From: Candidatus Mediterraneibacter guildfordensis
GTDB taxonomy: Bacteria; Bacillota; Clostridia; Lachnospirales; Lachnospiraceae
DNA: 64,000 nucleotides
Direction of reading: 5' to 3'
NCBI GenBank assembly: GCA_019112735.1
Contig: DXIS01000039.1
Coordinates: forward strand, 40,871-104,870
A program made the translations under genes and the position numbers. The notes under the pieces were generated by a model. That model did not search any database. It saw only the letters and a list, made by a program, of their open reading frames with translations, and was not told the DNA's origin. Positions 48,986 through 58,223 of this stretch are shown piece by piece. The first letter of the stretch is position 1; each line of letters starts with the position of its first letter.

Positions 48986-48999
48986 CGAACAACTGTTCG
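48986..48999. promoter_or_regulatory. LexA (SOS) box of recA
   Basis: CGAAC-AACT-GTTCG, a perfect 5-base dyad matching the Gram-positive DinR/LexA box GAAC-N4-GTTC. It lies just downstream of the -10, 20 bases before recA. Confidence 0.85.
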
Positions 49000-49019
49000 A
49001 TTTAAGAAGGAGAATTATT

Positions 49020-50072
49020 ATGGCAGGAAATGATGAGAAGAAAAAAGCTCTTGATGCAGCGATAGCCAAGCTGGAGAAAGATTTTGGTAAAGGAACTGTG
49101 ATGAAACTTGGAGATCCCGGCGCGCGTGCGGCGGTTGAAACGGTGCCCACCGGATGCCTGAGCCTGGATCTGGCGCTCGGCCTCGGCGGCGTTCCAAAAG
49201 GACGTGTGATCGAGATCTACGGACCGGAGTCCAGCGGTAAAACCACGGTTGCCCTTCATATGATCTCGGAAGTCCAGAAACGGGGCGGCATCGCGGGATT
49301 TATCGATGCGGAGCATGCGCTGGATCCGGTGTATGCGAAGAATATCGGCGTGGATATTGATGAACTTTACATATCCCAGCCGGACAGCGGTGACCAGGCG
49401 CTGGAGATCGCGGAGACGATGGTCCGTTCCGGCGCGGTGGATATCATAGTTGTGGATTCTGTTGCCGCACTGGTGCCGAGGCAGGAGATCGAGGGCGACA
49501 TGGGCGACAGCCATGTGGGTCTGCAGGCAAGACTGATGTCCCAGGCACTCAGAAAGCTGACGCCGGTTATCAGCAAGTCCAACTGTATCGTGATCTTTAT
49601 CAACCAGCTCCGTGAGAAAGTGGGCGTGATGTTCGGCAATCCGGAGACAACGACCGGCGGGCGTGCGCTGAAGTTTTATGCTTCCGTCCGCATGGATGTG
49701 CGCAGGATCGAGACGTTAAAGCAGAGCGGCGAGATGGTCGGAAACCGTACCCGCGTGAAGATCGTGAAAAATAAGATCGCGCCCCCGTTTAAAGAGGCGG
49801 AGTTCGATATTATGTTCGGAAAAGGAATTTCCAAATCCGGAGATATCCTTGACCTTGCGACCGGCATTGATCTTGTGAAGAAGAGCGGTGCATGGTATGC
49901 CTATGAAGGAGAGAAGATCGGGCAGGGCCGGGAGAATGCAAAGATCTATCTTGAGACGCATCCGGAACTGATGGAAGAACTGGATCAGAAAGTCCGCGCC
50001 CACTATCACCTGTCCGGGGCAGAGGAGGCAGATGCTGCGGGAGATGCAGAAGAAGGCGGTAAGGCAGAGTGA
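49020..50072 (+). CDS. recA: Recombinase RecA
   Basis: A 350-residue strand-exchange ATPase and SOS co-protease. Walker A is GPESSGKT at 68-75; other marks are [11 protein letters not shown], the Walker B strand [13 protein letters not shown], and loops L1 and L2 ([16 protein letters not shown]). The C-terminus is acidic ([13 protein letters not shown]). AGAAGGAG precedes the ATG, and a LexA box controls the promoter. recX overlaps its stop. Confidence 0.98.
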   Translation: MAGNDEKKKALDAAIAKLEKDFGKGTVMKLGDPGARAAVETVPTGCLSLDLALGLGGVPKGRVIEIYGPESSGKTTVALHMISEVQKRGGIAGFIDAEHALDPVYAKNIGVDIDELYISQPDSGDQALEIAETMVRSGAVDIIVVDSVAALVPRQEIEGDMGDSHVGLQARLMSQALRKLTPVISKSNCIVIFINQLREKVGVMFGNPETTTGGRALKFYASVRMDVRRIETLKQSGEMVGNRTRVKIVKNKIAPPFKEAEFDIMFGKGISKSGDILDLATGIDLVKKSGAWYAYEGEKIGQGRENAKIYLETHPELMEELDQKVRAHYHLSGAEEADAAGDAEEGGKAE

Positions 50073-50683
50073 CAGTTACCGCGATCGAACCCTGTTCCAA
50101 AACAAAATATAAAGTATCCATAGATGGGAAATTCGCCTTTGTACTTTACAAAGGCGAACTTTCCCGTTTTCATATCCGGGAGGGCGAAGAACTTTCAGAC
50201 GAAGCGCGGCAGAAGATTTATTCAGAGGTACTGCTGAAACGGGCAAAACTCCGGGCCATGCATCTCCTGAGCGATATGGACCGGACTGAAAATGCGCTCC
50301 GCGAAAAGCTCCGGCTCGGCCTGTATCCTCCTGAGATCATCGACGCTGCGGTGGAATATGTGAGATCTTTCGGATATCTCAATGATGCCCGGTACGCGGA
50401 GAACTTTGTCCGCAGCCGGCAGGGAATGAAGAGCCGCAGGGAAATCCGGGCGCAGCTCCAGCAGAAAGGCGTGCCGGCAGAGCTGATCGATGATGCCTTT
50501 GAAGCGTGTGGTGATGAGGGCGGAGAGGCTGAAGCGGTAAGGCGGCTCCTGGAGAAAAAGCGGTTTGACCCGGCGTGTGCGGATGAGCGGGAAATGCAGC
50601 GGATATACGGGTATCTGGCAAGAAAAGGATTCGGTTATGAGACAGTCCGTCAAGTGATACAAAATTATACATCCGATGCTTGA
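50069..50683 (+). CDS. recX: Regulatory protein RecX
   Basis: A 204-residue helical-repeat protein that modulates RecA filaments. The three-helix repeats are seen as [42 protein letters not shown] and [16 protein letters not shown]. It starts with GTG overlapping the recA TGA, so translation is coupled. An N-terminal extension ([20 protein letters not shown]) precedes the core, as in Bacillus RecX. Confidence 0.92.
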   Translation: MTVTAIEPCSKTKYKVSIDGKFAFVLYKGELSRFHIREGEELSDEARQKIYSEVLLKRAKLRAMHLLSDMDRTENALREKLRLGLYPPEIIDAAVEYVRSFGYLNDARYAENFVRSRQGMKSRREIRAQLQQKGVPAELIDDAFEACGDEGGEAEAVRRLLEKKRFDPACADEREMQRIYGYLARKGFGYETVRQVIQNYTSDA

Positions 50684-50708
50684 CATTGTTGTGAAAACAG
50701 TATAAAAT
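50680..50708 (+). promoter_or_regulatory. Promoter of rny
   Basis: TTGACA overlapping the recX stop, 17-base spacer, TAAAAT (or TATAAA at 15 bases). Confidence 0.5.
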
Positions 50709-50769
50709 TTAACTGTTGTATTTAAGTATTATGTACAATGAAAATTAAATAAGGAGGTGCTCCTGCGCA

Positions 50770-52317
50770 ATGATCATTATGATTATCATTGCCGTGGCCC
50801 TCGCGTTGATAGTTGGGATCATTTCCCATTTTGCAACGGTCTCCAGTCTGAAGAAAAATGCCGAGAATAAGATCGGCAATGCGGAGGCAAAAGCAAGGGA
50901 GATTATCGACGATGCTGTGAAAACTGCTGAGACAACGAAGAAAGAAGCTCTTTTGGAAGTAAAGGAAGAGTCCATCAAGACAAAGAATGAACTCGAAAAA
51001 GAAACCAAGGAACGAAGAGCTGAGCTGCAGCGCTACGAAAAGCGCGTGCTTGCAAAAGAGGAAGCAGTGGAAAAACGGTCAGATTCTCTTGAACACCGGG
51101 AATCAAAACTGTCGGCAAAGGAAGAACAACTCCGCCAGCGCGAAGCCAGGGTAGAGGAATTAAGTCAGAAACGTGTGCAGGAACTGGAACGAATCTCAGG
51201 ACTTACCTCCGAACAGGCAAAAGAATATCTGTTGAAAACTGTTGAAGAAGATGTTAAGCATGACACCGCGAAGATGGTCAGGGAACTGGAGGCTCAGGCG
51301 AAGGAAGACGCTGACAAGAAGGCGAAAGAATACGTCGTCAATGCCATCCAGAGATGTGCCGCTGACCATGTTGCTGAGACGACGATCTCTGTCGTACAGC
51401 TTCCGAGCGATGAAATGAAAGGCCGCATCATCGGCCGTGAGGGTCGGAATATCCGCACCCTCGAGACTCTGACAGGCGTTGAGCTGATCATTGACGATAC
51501 GCCGGAAGCGGTTGTACTGTCCGGCTTTGATCCGATCCGCCGTGAAGTCGCAAGAATTGCTCTTGAGCGGCTGATCGTGGACGGACGTATCCATCCGGCA
51601 AGGATCGAAGAGATGGTTGAGAAGGCTCAGAAAGAAGTCGATGCCATGATCCGTGAAGAAGGAGAGGCAGCCGCGATTGAAGTCGGCGTACCGGGCATCC
51701 ATCCGGAACTGATCCGTCTCCTCGGACGCATGAAGTTCCGTACAAGTTACGGGCAGAATGCACTGAAGCATTCTATTGAAGTTGCCCAGCTGGCAGGACT
51801 GCTTGCGGGTGAGATCGGAATCGATGTAAGGATGGCCAAGAGAGCCGGACTTCTCCATGATATAGGAAAATCGATCGACCATGACGTGGAGGGATCCCAT
51901 ATCCAGATCGGTGTGGATCTTTGCAGGAAATACAAAGAATCCCCGACCGTCATCAATGCGGTTGAGGCACATCACGGAGATGTGGAGCCTCAGACGCTGG
52001 TTGCCTGTGTCGTACAGGCGGCAGATACGATCTCCGCGGCAAGGCCGGGGGCAAGACGTGAGACGATCGAAACATACACAAACAGATTGAAACAGTTAGA
52101 AGATATTACCAACCAGTTTAAAGGGGTGGATAAGTCTTTTGCCATTCAGGCAGGAAGAGAGATTCGTGTTATGGTAGTTCCAGAGCAGGTATCTGATGAT
52201 GATATGGTGCTTCTGGCCAGGGATATTGCAAAGCAGATTGAATTCGAACTGGAATATCCGGGACAGATCAAGGTAAATGTCATCCGAGAATCGCGTGCAA
52301 CAGATTTCGCGAAGTAA
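50770..52317 (+). CDS. rny: Ribonuclease Y
   Basis: A 515-residue membrane-anchored endoribonuclease that starts mRNA decay. It has an N-terminal membrane helix ([17 protein letters not shown]), a long coiled coil to about residue 195 rich in Glu/Lys, a KH domain ([17 protein letters not shown]) and an HD domain with His363-Asp364 in [12 protein letters not shown]. The order recA-recX-rny is common in Clostridia. AAGGAGGTG precedes the ATG. Confidence 0.97.
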   Translation: MIIMIIIAVALALIVGIISHFATVSSLKKNAENKIGNAEAKAREIIDDAVKTAETTKKEALLEVKEESIKTKNELEKETKERRAELQRYEKRVLAKEEAVEKRSDSLEHRESKLSAKEEQLRQREARVEELSQKRVQELERISGLTSEQAKEYLLKTVEEDVKHDTAKMVRELEAQAKEDADKKAKEYVVNAIQRCAADHVAETTISVVQLPSDEMKGRIIGREGRNIRTLETLTGVELIIDDTPEAVVLSGFDPIRREVARIALERLIVDGRIHPARIEEMVEKAQKEVDAMIREEGEAAAIEVGVPGIHPELIRLLGRMKFRTSYGQNALKHSIEVAQLAGLLAGEIGIDVRMAKRAGLLHDIGKSIDHDVEGSHIQIGVDLCRKYKESPTVINAVEAHHGDVEPQTLVACVVQAADTISAARPGARRETIETYTNRLKQLEDITNQFKGVDKSFAIQAGREIRVMVVPEQVSDDDMVLLARDIAKQIEFELEYPGQIKVNVIRESRATDFAK

Positions 52318-52345
52318 CCTGGATCATAGCAACAGATAAAGGACC

Positions 52346-52376
52346 GGCCCTTGTCGAAAGACGAGGGCCTTCTTTT
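52346..52376 (+). terminator. Terminator of rny
   Basis: GGCCCTTGTC, GAAA loop, GACGAGGGCC, then TTCTTTT. Confidence 0.9.
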
Positions 52377-52436
52377 ATGATGAAGATCCGCGGGCCCTGA
52401 AAGATCCTGCGGGAAAATAAAATACAGGAGGAGCAT

Positions 52437-52985
52437 ATGGATCAGCACATTAAACGTATTAACAGAGAATTAAAATTTAAAGGAAAGATCATCGATTTCT
52501 ACCAGGATACGATGGAGATCACAGGGGAGGACGGGACTCACACAGCGGTCTGGGATTTTATCAGGCATAAGGGGGCTGCGGCAGTCGTTCCGGTTACGGA
52601 TGACGGCAGGATCCTGATGGTGCGGCAGTACCGGAATGCGCTGGAACGATATACACTGGAGATTCCGGCCGGTGCGCTGGACGCTGAGGATGAACCGGGA
52701 CTGACCTGCGCGTCCCGTGAACTTGAGGAAGAGACCGGATATCGGAGCGAGAATCTGGAGTGGCTTATCACGCTCCGGACAACGGTGGCGTTCTGTAATG
52801 AAAAGATCGAAGTATATGTGGCGAAAGACCTGATACCGTCCAGACAGCATCTGGACGAGGATGAATTTATTGATCTGAAGGCCTATTCTCTGGATGACCT
52901 GAAGCAAAAGATTTTCTCGGGAGAGATCGAGGATGCCAAGACGGTTGCATCTCTGATGGCTTACGCTGCAAAATACGGAAAATAA
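52437..52985 (+). CDS. nudF: NUDIX hydrolase, ADP-ribose pyrophosphatase-like
   Basis: A 182-residue enzyme that splits ADP-ribose or related nucleotide sugars. The NUDIX box is GALDAEDEPGLTCASRELEE followed by ETGY, slightly longer than usual before the REL-EE-G core. VVPVTDDGRILMVRQYR and the C-terminal region fit the NudF branch. GGAGGAGC precedes the ATG. A SpoIIM-like gene follows, and a nudF-spoIIM neighbourhood is also known in Bacillus. Confidence 0.9.
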   Translation: MDQHIKRINRELKFKGKIIDFYQDTMEITGEDGTHTAVWDFIRHKGAAAVVPVTDDGRILMVRQYRNALERYTLEIPAGALDAEDEPGLTCASRELEEETGYRSENLEWLITLRTTVAFCNEKIEVYVAKDLIPSRQHLDEDEFIDLKAYSLDDLKQKIFSGEIEDAKTVASLMAYAAKYGK

Positions 52986-53053
52986 AAGTATATGTAATAA
53001 ACCCCGGCATATAATGAAATATCCGTTATGATCTGAAAGGACAGGGAGGCTGT

Positions 53054-53608
53054 ATGAGGATATTTCATTCAGGAAAAGGGCAGATGCTGGCCTTTTTCGT
53101 GCCGGGGTTTCTGCTTGGCATCATTTTCGTAAACCTGATCGTAAAAAAATATATGACAGAGACCGGGATATTCAGTGACCTGTTTCTGTCTCAGTTTACT
53201 TCAGTGCAGATTGATATCCGGTCCTATCTTCCATATCTTTTAAGACTCAGGATCGTTCCGCTGATCCTTCTGGCGGCGGCTTCGCTTACCAGGCTGCGGA
53301 AGGCTGCCGCAATGTTGTTCCTGGTGTGGACGGGCTTCACCGGCGGCGTGGCGGTTTCATCCGCAGCGGACGGTCTGGGGCTCAAAGGAAGTCTTCTGTG
53401 CGCGGTGTCATTGCTGCCGCAGTTCCTCTTTTATATACCTGCCTTTGTGATCCTGCTCTGGTACTGCCTGAGCGCCCCGAGGACGCAGTGGAACCGGCAG
53501 AAGACGATGTTTGTGCTCGCGGCTGTTGCGGCGGGGATCCTGCTGGAACTCTACATAAATCCGGGATTAGTGCGCGCGTTTATCAATCTGTTTCCGGCGA
53601 AGGCGTGA
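53054..53608 (+). CDS. SpoIIM-like integral membrane protein
   Basis: A 184-residue protein with about five membrane helices (for example MLAFFVPGFLLGIIFVNLI, VPLILLAAASLT, LPQFLFYIPAFVILLWY). The ending LLELYINPGLVRAF resembles the SpoIIM/DUF95 family, whose founder helps remodel the septum during engulfment. The overall match is weak, and only position (after nudF) and the ending speak for it. Its last 26 bases overlap the end of the opposite spoVB-like gene. Confidence 0.6.
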   Translation: MRIFHSGKGQMLAFFVPGFLLGIIFVNLIVKKYMTETGIFSDLFLSQFTSVQIDIRSYLPYLLRLRIVPLILLAAASLTRLRKAAAMLFLVWTGFTGGVAVSSAADGLGLKGSLLCAVSLLPQFLFYIPAFVILLWYCLSAPRTQWNRQKTMFVLAAVAAGILLELYINPGLVRAFINLFPAKA

Positions 53609-54893
53609 TCCTGCTGTTCAGGCGGACCAGGAAGGCGGATGCAAGAACGGTAGTGCACAGCTGTGCGCCGAGCAGCGCCCACAGATATCCCTGGATCCCA
53701 AACTTCGGGACAGCCAGAAAGACGCCGGCGATGCGGATGAGAAGACCGGACATACTGATGAGAAAGCTGGTTCCGGTCCTGCCGTACCCGTTGACCGCAT
53801 TCAGAAGTGAGGAATTGACGTAGAGAAACGGACAGATCCATGCCAGTGTGATAATGAAGCGTCCGGCATCCGCGCTGTGGAACAGGAAGCGCCCGATCAT
53901 TTTTCCGAAGAGCAGGAAGAAAAGACAGCAGGCAAGCCCCAGTGAAAAGCAGCTTACGATGGCTTTCCTGAGAAGCAGGAAGACAGAACGCCGGTTTCCG
54001 GACGTGCTGGCTGCACTGACGGCCGGAAGAAGGACGGTGCCGACCGAGCCGGTGAGTGCGGACGGGAAAAGGATGCACGGCAGGGCCATTCCGGTCAGCA
54101 CCCCATACAGACTGACTGCCTCCGTGGCAGACATCCCGTACCGGATGAGAGAGGCCGGGATGGAGACGGCTTCGATGCTCTGGAGCAGGGTGAGGGCAGT
54201 CCGGTTTGCCGTGAGCGGCGCGGAAAAAGCGAACAGTTCACGGATGCCGGCCCGGCCCGGACGCTGCAGGCGGAGCCCCCGGACGGTAAACAGGGCGGCG
54301 GCCATTTCCCCGGCCACCACACCGGCTGCAGCCAGGCGGATCGAAGGGGTCAGACCGCAGGTGCGCAGGAAGATCCAGAGAAGAACCACGGTCAGGATCC
54401 GTACGCACTGCTCGATCAGCTGGCTTGCGGCCGGAAGCATTGTGTCGCCCAGACCCAGGCTTCGTCCGCAGATACAGCTGTGGACGGCGGCAAACGGGAG
54501 CGCGTAGGAGATGATGAGGATCAGTTCCATACAGCGGTCATCGCCAAAAAGTGAACCGGCGATGGATCCGGCCTGATCCTGGATCACCAGGATTTCGATC
54601 AATGAAATAACCACTGCGAGGCAGAGGGCGGCTGTGAGGACGCCATCTGCCTCTTTATTATGTCCGAGCGTTGTTTTCTCTGCCGTGATCCGTGACACGG
54701 CGGTCTGCAGTCCGGCGGTGCTTAAGGAGAGGCACAAAATATACAGCGGAAAGATCATCTGATAGAGGCCGACGTTTTCTTCTCCAAAAGAGCGGCTCAG
54801 GAAAATACGGAAGAGGAATCCGAATATGCGGCTGATGAATCCTGCAACAGTCAGGATGGCCGCATTCCGGAAGAGTTTGTGTCTGGCTGACAT
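53583..54893 (-). CDS. SpoVB/MATE-type polysaccharide flippase
   Basis: A 436-residue protein with 12 or more membrane helices from the MurJ/SpoVB/MATE superfamily. The opening KLFRNAAILTVAGFISRIFGFLFRIFLSRSFG is typical of SpoVB-like exporters, with YQMIFPLYILCLSLSTAGLQTAVSR and FPSALTGSVGTVLLPAVS further on. Related Bacillus proteins act in spore cortex or lipid II-linked glycan transport. ATG 54893 has GGAG nine bases upstream; TTG 54902 would overlap it. Confidence 0.85.
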   Translation of the reverse strand: MSARHKLFRNAAILTVAGFISRIFGFLFRIFLSRSFGEENVGLYQMIFPLYILCLSLSTAGLQTAVSRITAEKTTLGHNKEADGVLTAALCLAVVISLIEILVIQDQAGSIAGSLFGDDRCMELILIISYALPFAAVHSCICGRSLGLGDTMLPAASQLIEQCVRILTVVLLWIFLRTCGLTPSIRLAAAGVVAGEMAAALFTVRGLRLQRPGRAGIRELFAFSAPLTANRTALTLLQSIEAVSIPASLIRYGMSATEAVSLYGVLTGMALPCILFPSALTGSVGTVLLPAVSAASTSGNRRSVFLLLRKAIVSCFSLGLACCLFFLLFGKMIGRFLFHSADAGRFIITLAWICPFLYVNSSLLNAVNGYGRTGTSFLISMSGLLIRIAGVFLAVPKFGIQGYLWALLGAQLCTTVLASAFLVRLNSRITPSPETD

Positions 54894-54942
54894 CAGGGTC
54901 AACTCCGGGTCAGAGTTTTTACAATATATGTAAGCTTCCGCC

Positions 54943-54971
54943 TTGACAGAACAGGAGGATGGTGCTATCCT
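54943..54971 (+). promoter_or_regulatory. Promoter of the iscR-nifS-nifU operon
   Basis: TTGACA, 17-base spacer ending in TGC (extended -10), TATCCT. Confidence 0.7.
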
Positions 54972-54979
54972 ACTTAAGG

Positions 54980-55004
54980 AATCCCCAGCAATTAACTAGG
55001 GAAT
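54980..55004. promoter_or_regulatory. Possible Rrf2/IscR operator
   Basis: AATCCCC-N11-AGGGAAT, an imperfect dyad directly downstream of the -10, where autorepression by the encoded Rrf2 protein would be expected. Confidence 0.35.
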
Positions 55005-55052
55005 ATAACACCGTGACAGAAGTGAATTGGAATATACAGAGAAGGTGAAGCT

Positions 55053-55502
55053 ATGAAACTGTCAACAAAAGGCCGGTACGGGCTGCGTGCAATGATCGAT
55101 CTCGCCCAGTACAGCGGGGACGCGCCGGTGTCCATAATCAGCATTTCAGAGCGTCAGGATATCTCGGAACGGTATCTCGAGCAGCTGGTGGCCCTTTTAA
55201 GGAAAGCGGGGCTGGTCCGGAGCATCCGGGGCGCCGGGGGCGGATATGTGCTGGCGAAGGATATGAAAGAAATCTCCGTGGGCGATATTCTGCGGGCGCT
55301 GGAAGGCAGTCTGGAACCGGTGGAGTGTCCGGGACTGGATCCGGCCGGAGGCTGTAAATCCGCAGACAGCTGTGTATCAAAATATGTCTGGAAGCGGATC
55401 AACGAGAGCATCAGCCGGACCGTGGATGAGATCATGCTGGACCAGCTGGTGGAAGAGAGCCGGAAAAAGACAGAGAAATTACAGGAGGCAGGAAATGAAT
55501 AA
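55053..55502 (+). CDS. iscR: Rrf2 family regulator, IscR-like
   Basis: A 149-residue winged-helix regulator. The start MKLSTKGRYGLRAMIDLA, the recognition helix region ISERYLEQLVALLRKAGLV and the wing SIRGAGGGYVLA are typical. Three cysteines at 92, 101 and 107 match the cluster-binding region of IscR (92, 98, 104 in E. coli), so it probably senses Fe-S status. It overlaps nifS by 8 bases and should control the Fe-S operon. Confidence 0.88.
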   Translation: MKLSTKGRYGLRAMIDLAQYSGDAPVSIISISERQDISERYLEQLVALLRKAGLVRSIRGAGGGYVLAKDMKEISVGDILRALEGSLEPVECPGLDPAGGCKSADSCVSKYVWKRINESISRTVDEIMLDQLVEESRKKTEKLQEAGNE

Positions 55503-56685
55503 ACTGATTTATTTAGATAATGCGGCAACAACGAAGACATCACCGGAAGTCGTAACGGCAATGCTGCCGTATTTTACGGAGCACTACGGCAATCCGTCCA
55601 GTGTATACGGATTCGCATCTGCGAATAAAGAAGTGATCACAAAGCAGCGGGAGATCATCGCCGGCGTGCTTGGAGCGAAGGCTAATGAGATCTACTTTAC
55701 TGCAGGCGGCACGGAGTCGGACAACTGGGCGCTGACCGCCACAGCCGAGGCTTACGCGGAGAAAGGGAAGCACATCATTACCAGCAGGATCGAGCACCAT
55801 GCCATCCTGCACACCTGTGCATATCTGGAGAAACGGGGATATGAAGTGACCTATCTGGATGTAGATGAGAACGGGCTCGTTGATCCGGCGGCCGTGGAGG
55901 CGGCCATCCGACCGGATACGATCCTCATCTCCATCATGTATGCGAACAACGAGATCGGGACCATTGAGCCCATCGCCGAGATCGGAAAGATCGCCCGTGC
56001 GCACGGGGTCCTGTTCCATACCGATGCGGTGCAGGCATTTGCCCATGTGCCGATCAATGTGGATGAATGCAATATCGATATGCTCAGCGCCAGCGGGCAC
56101 AAGCTTAACGGCCCGAAGGGGATCGGCTTCCTCTATATCCGGAAGGGCGTGAAGATCCGGTCCTTTATCCACGGCGGCGCGCAGGAACGGAAGCGCCGTG
56201 CGGGCACGGAAAATGTGCCGGGCATCGTGGGCCTCGGGAAAGCGGTGGAGCTGGCGGCAGCATCTATGAAAGAGCGGATGGACCAGGAAACGGAGATCAG
56301 GGATTACATGATCGGCCGGATCGAGAAGGAGATCCCGTACTGCCGGCTCAACGGCGACCGGACGAAGCGGCTTCCGAACAATGTCAACTTCAGCTTCCGG
56401 TTTATTGAAGGCGAATCCCTTCTGATCATGCTCGACATGAAGGGGATCTGCGCATCCAGCGGATCCGCCTGCACGTCCGGATCTCTGGATCCGTCCCACG
56501 TGCTGCTGGCCATCGGGCTTCCCCATGAGATCGCCCACGGGTCGCTGCGCATGACGCTGGATGAGGAGACGACAAAGGAAGATGTGGATTATGTTGTGGA
56601 TAATCTGAAGAAAATCGTGGCACAGCTTCGGAGCATGTCCCCGCTGTATGAGGATTTTGTGAAGAAGCAGGAGAAAAATCAGTAA
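55495..56685 (+). CDS. nifS: Cysteine desulfurase (NifS/IscS type)
   Basis: A 396-residue PLP enzyme that takes sulfur from cysteine for Fe-S clusters and tRNA thiolation. It starts MNKLIYLDNAATTKTSPEVV; the PLP lysine is K203 in ASGHKLNGPKG, and the persulfide cysteine is C326 in SSGSACTSGSL. AGGAGG lies 6 bases before ATG 55495 inside the iscR end. nifU and mnmA follow, both users of its sulfur. Confidence 0.96.
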   Translation: MNKLIYLDNAATTKTSPEVVTAMLPYFTEHYGNPSSVYGFASANKEVITKQREIIAGVLGAKANEIYFTAGGTESDNWALTATAEAYAEKGKHIITSRIEHHAILHTCAYLEKRGYEVTYLDVDENGLVDPAAVEAAIRPDTILISIMYANNEIGTIEPIAEIGKIARAHGVLFHTDAVQAFAHVPINVDECNIDMLSASGHKLNGPKGIGFLYIRKGVKIRSFIHGGAQERKRRAGTENVPGIVGLGKAVELAAASMKERMDQETEIRDYMIGRIEKEIPYCRLNGDRTKRLPNNVNFSFRFIEGESLLIMLDMKGICASSGSACTSGSLDPSHVLLAIGLPHEIAHGSLRMTLDEETTKEDVDYVVDNLKKIVAQLRSMSPLYEDFVKKQEKNQ

Positions 56686-56709
56686 GGATTCATCAGGAGG
56701 AATAGAAGA

Positions 56710-57153
56710 ATGTATACAGAGAAGGTAATGGATCATTTTCAGCATCCGAGAAATGTAGGAGAGATCGAGAACGCCAGCGGCGTGGGCACGGTCGGCAATG
56801 CAAAATGCGGCGATATCATGAGGATCTATCTGGATATTGACGAGAACCAGATCATCCGGGATGTGAAGTTCAAGACATTCGGCTGCGGCGCGGCTGTGGC
56901 TACCAGCAGCATGGCGACGGAGCTGGTGAAGGGCAAGAGTGTCCAGGAAGCCATGGAAGTGACGAATAAAGCGGTCATGGAAGCGCTGGACGGACTCCCG
57001 CCGGTGAAGGTGCACTGCTCCCTGCTGGCTGAAGAAGCCATCCATGCGGCACTCTGGGATTACGCGGAGAAGAACGGCATCAAGATCGAGGGCCTGGAGA
57101 AGCCGAAGTCCGATATCCATGAGGGCGAGGAAGAGGAAGAAGAGGAATATTAA
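56710..57153 (+). CDS. nifU: Fe-S cluster scaffold (NifU/IscU type)
   Basis: A 147-residue scaffold. The cluster ligands Cys33 (KCGD), Cys59 (GCGA) and Cys103 (HCSL) and the destabilising Asp35 are all present. After the IscU core the protein has an unusual acidic tail of seven Glu and a Tyr (EEEEEEEY). TCAGGAGGAAT precedes the ATG. It overlaps the start of mnmA by one base (TAATG). Confidence 0.95.
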   Translation: MYTEKVMDHFQHPRNVGEIENASGVGTVGNAKCGDIMRIYLDIDENQIIRDVKFKTFGCGAAVATSSMATELVKGKSVQEAMEVTNKAVMEALDGLPPVKVHCSLLAEEAIHAALWDYAEKNGIKIEGLEKPKSDIHEGEEEEEEEY

Positions 57154-58223
57154 TGAGCAGAGTCGTCGTGGGAATGTCGGGCGGCGTGGACTCTTCGGTA
57201 GCGGCATATCTCCTGAAAGAGCAGGGGTATGATGTGATCGGCGTCACCATGCAGATCTGGCAGGAGGAAGACGCCTGTTCCGTGGAGGAGAACGGCGGAT
57301 GCTGCGGCTTAAGCGCCGTGGAGGACGCCCGGAGAGTGGCGGCTGCACTGGGCATTCCGTATTATGTGATGAACTTCAGAGAGGATTTCCGGAAAAATGT
57401 GATCGACTACTTTGCAGATGAGTATCTGCACGGTCACACCCCGAATCCGTGCATTGCCTGCAACCGGTACGTAAAGTGGGAGGCCCTGCTTGACCGGAGC
57501 CGGGCTATCGGGGCGGATTATATCGCCACCGGGCATTACGCACGGGTCGAAAAACTGGAAAACGGCCGTTATGCCATCCGGCGTTCCGCGTCCCTTATAA
57601 AGGATCAGACCTATGCGCTCTATAACCTGACCCAGGAGCAGCTGGCGCACACACTGATGCCGGCCGGCGCGTATTCAAAAGATGAGATCCGCTCCATAGC
57701 GGAGAAGATCGGTCTTCCGGTGGCGGACAAGCCGGACAGCCAGGATATCTGCTTCGTGCCGGACGGGGATTATGCGTCCTTTATCAGGGACTATACGGGC
57801 CGGGACATCCCGGAAGGAAATTTCGTCACGCCGGACGGGAAGATCCTTGGAAAGCATAAAGGGATCATCCATTATACGGTGGGACAGCGCAAAGGCCTCG
57901 GACTGGCGCTCGGGCATCCGGCTTTCGTGCTGGAGATCCGGCCGGAGACCAATGAAGTGGTCATCGGGACTTATGAAGAATCCCTGACCCGGACGGTCCG
58001 GGCGGACCGGATCAACTTTATGGCTGTGGAAGATCTGCCGGAACCGAAGCGGGTGTTCGCCAAGATCCGGTATAACCACAAAGGGGCCTGGTGTACGGCG
58101 GAAAAGACGGGTGAAGATGAGATCGTCTGTCATTTTGAAGAGCCCCAGCGGGCGGTGACGCCAGGTCAGGCACTGGTCCTTTACGACGGCGAATATGTGC
58201 TGGGAGGAGGAACGATCCTGTGA
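57153..58223 (+). CDS. mnmA: tRNA-specific 2-thiouridylase MnmA
   Basis: A 356-residue enzyme that places sulfur on U34 of Lys, Glu and Gln tRNAs. The PP-loop is GMSGGVDSSVAAY (7-19), and the two catalytic cysteines are Cys100 (NPCIAC) and Cys200 (DICFVP), close to positions 102 and 199 of E. coli. The C-terminal beta domain is complete. It is translationally coupled to nifU and, at its end, to hisJ. Confidence 0.96.
   Translation: MSRVVVGMSGGVDSSVAAYLLKEQGYDVIGVTMQIWQEEDACSVEENGGCCGLSAVEDARRVAAALGIPYYVMNFREDFRKNVIDYFADEYLHGHTPNPCIACNRYVKWEALLDRSRAIGADYIATGHYARVEKLENGRYAIRRSASLIKDQTYALYNLTQEQLAHTLMPAGAYSKDEIRSIAEKIGLPVADKPDSQDICFVPDGDYASFIRDYTGRDIPEGNFVTPDGKILGKHKGIIHYTVGQRKGLGLALGHPAFVLEIRPETNEVVIGTYEESLTRTVRADRINFMAVEDLPEPKRVFAKIRYNHKGAWCTAEKTGEDEIVCHFEEPQRAVTPGQALVLYDGEYVLGGGTIL

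Noticed and set aside
55540..57207. A 555-codon open frame opposite nifS-nifU
   Set aside because: It spans two well-supported genes and their junction on the other strand, so it is an antisense artefact.
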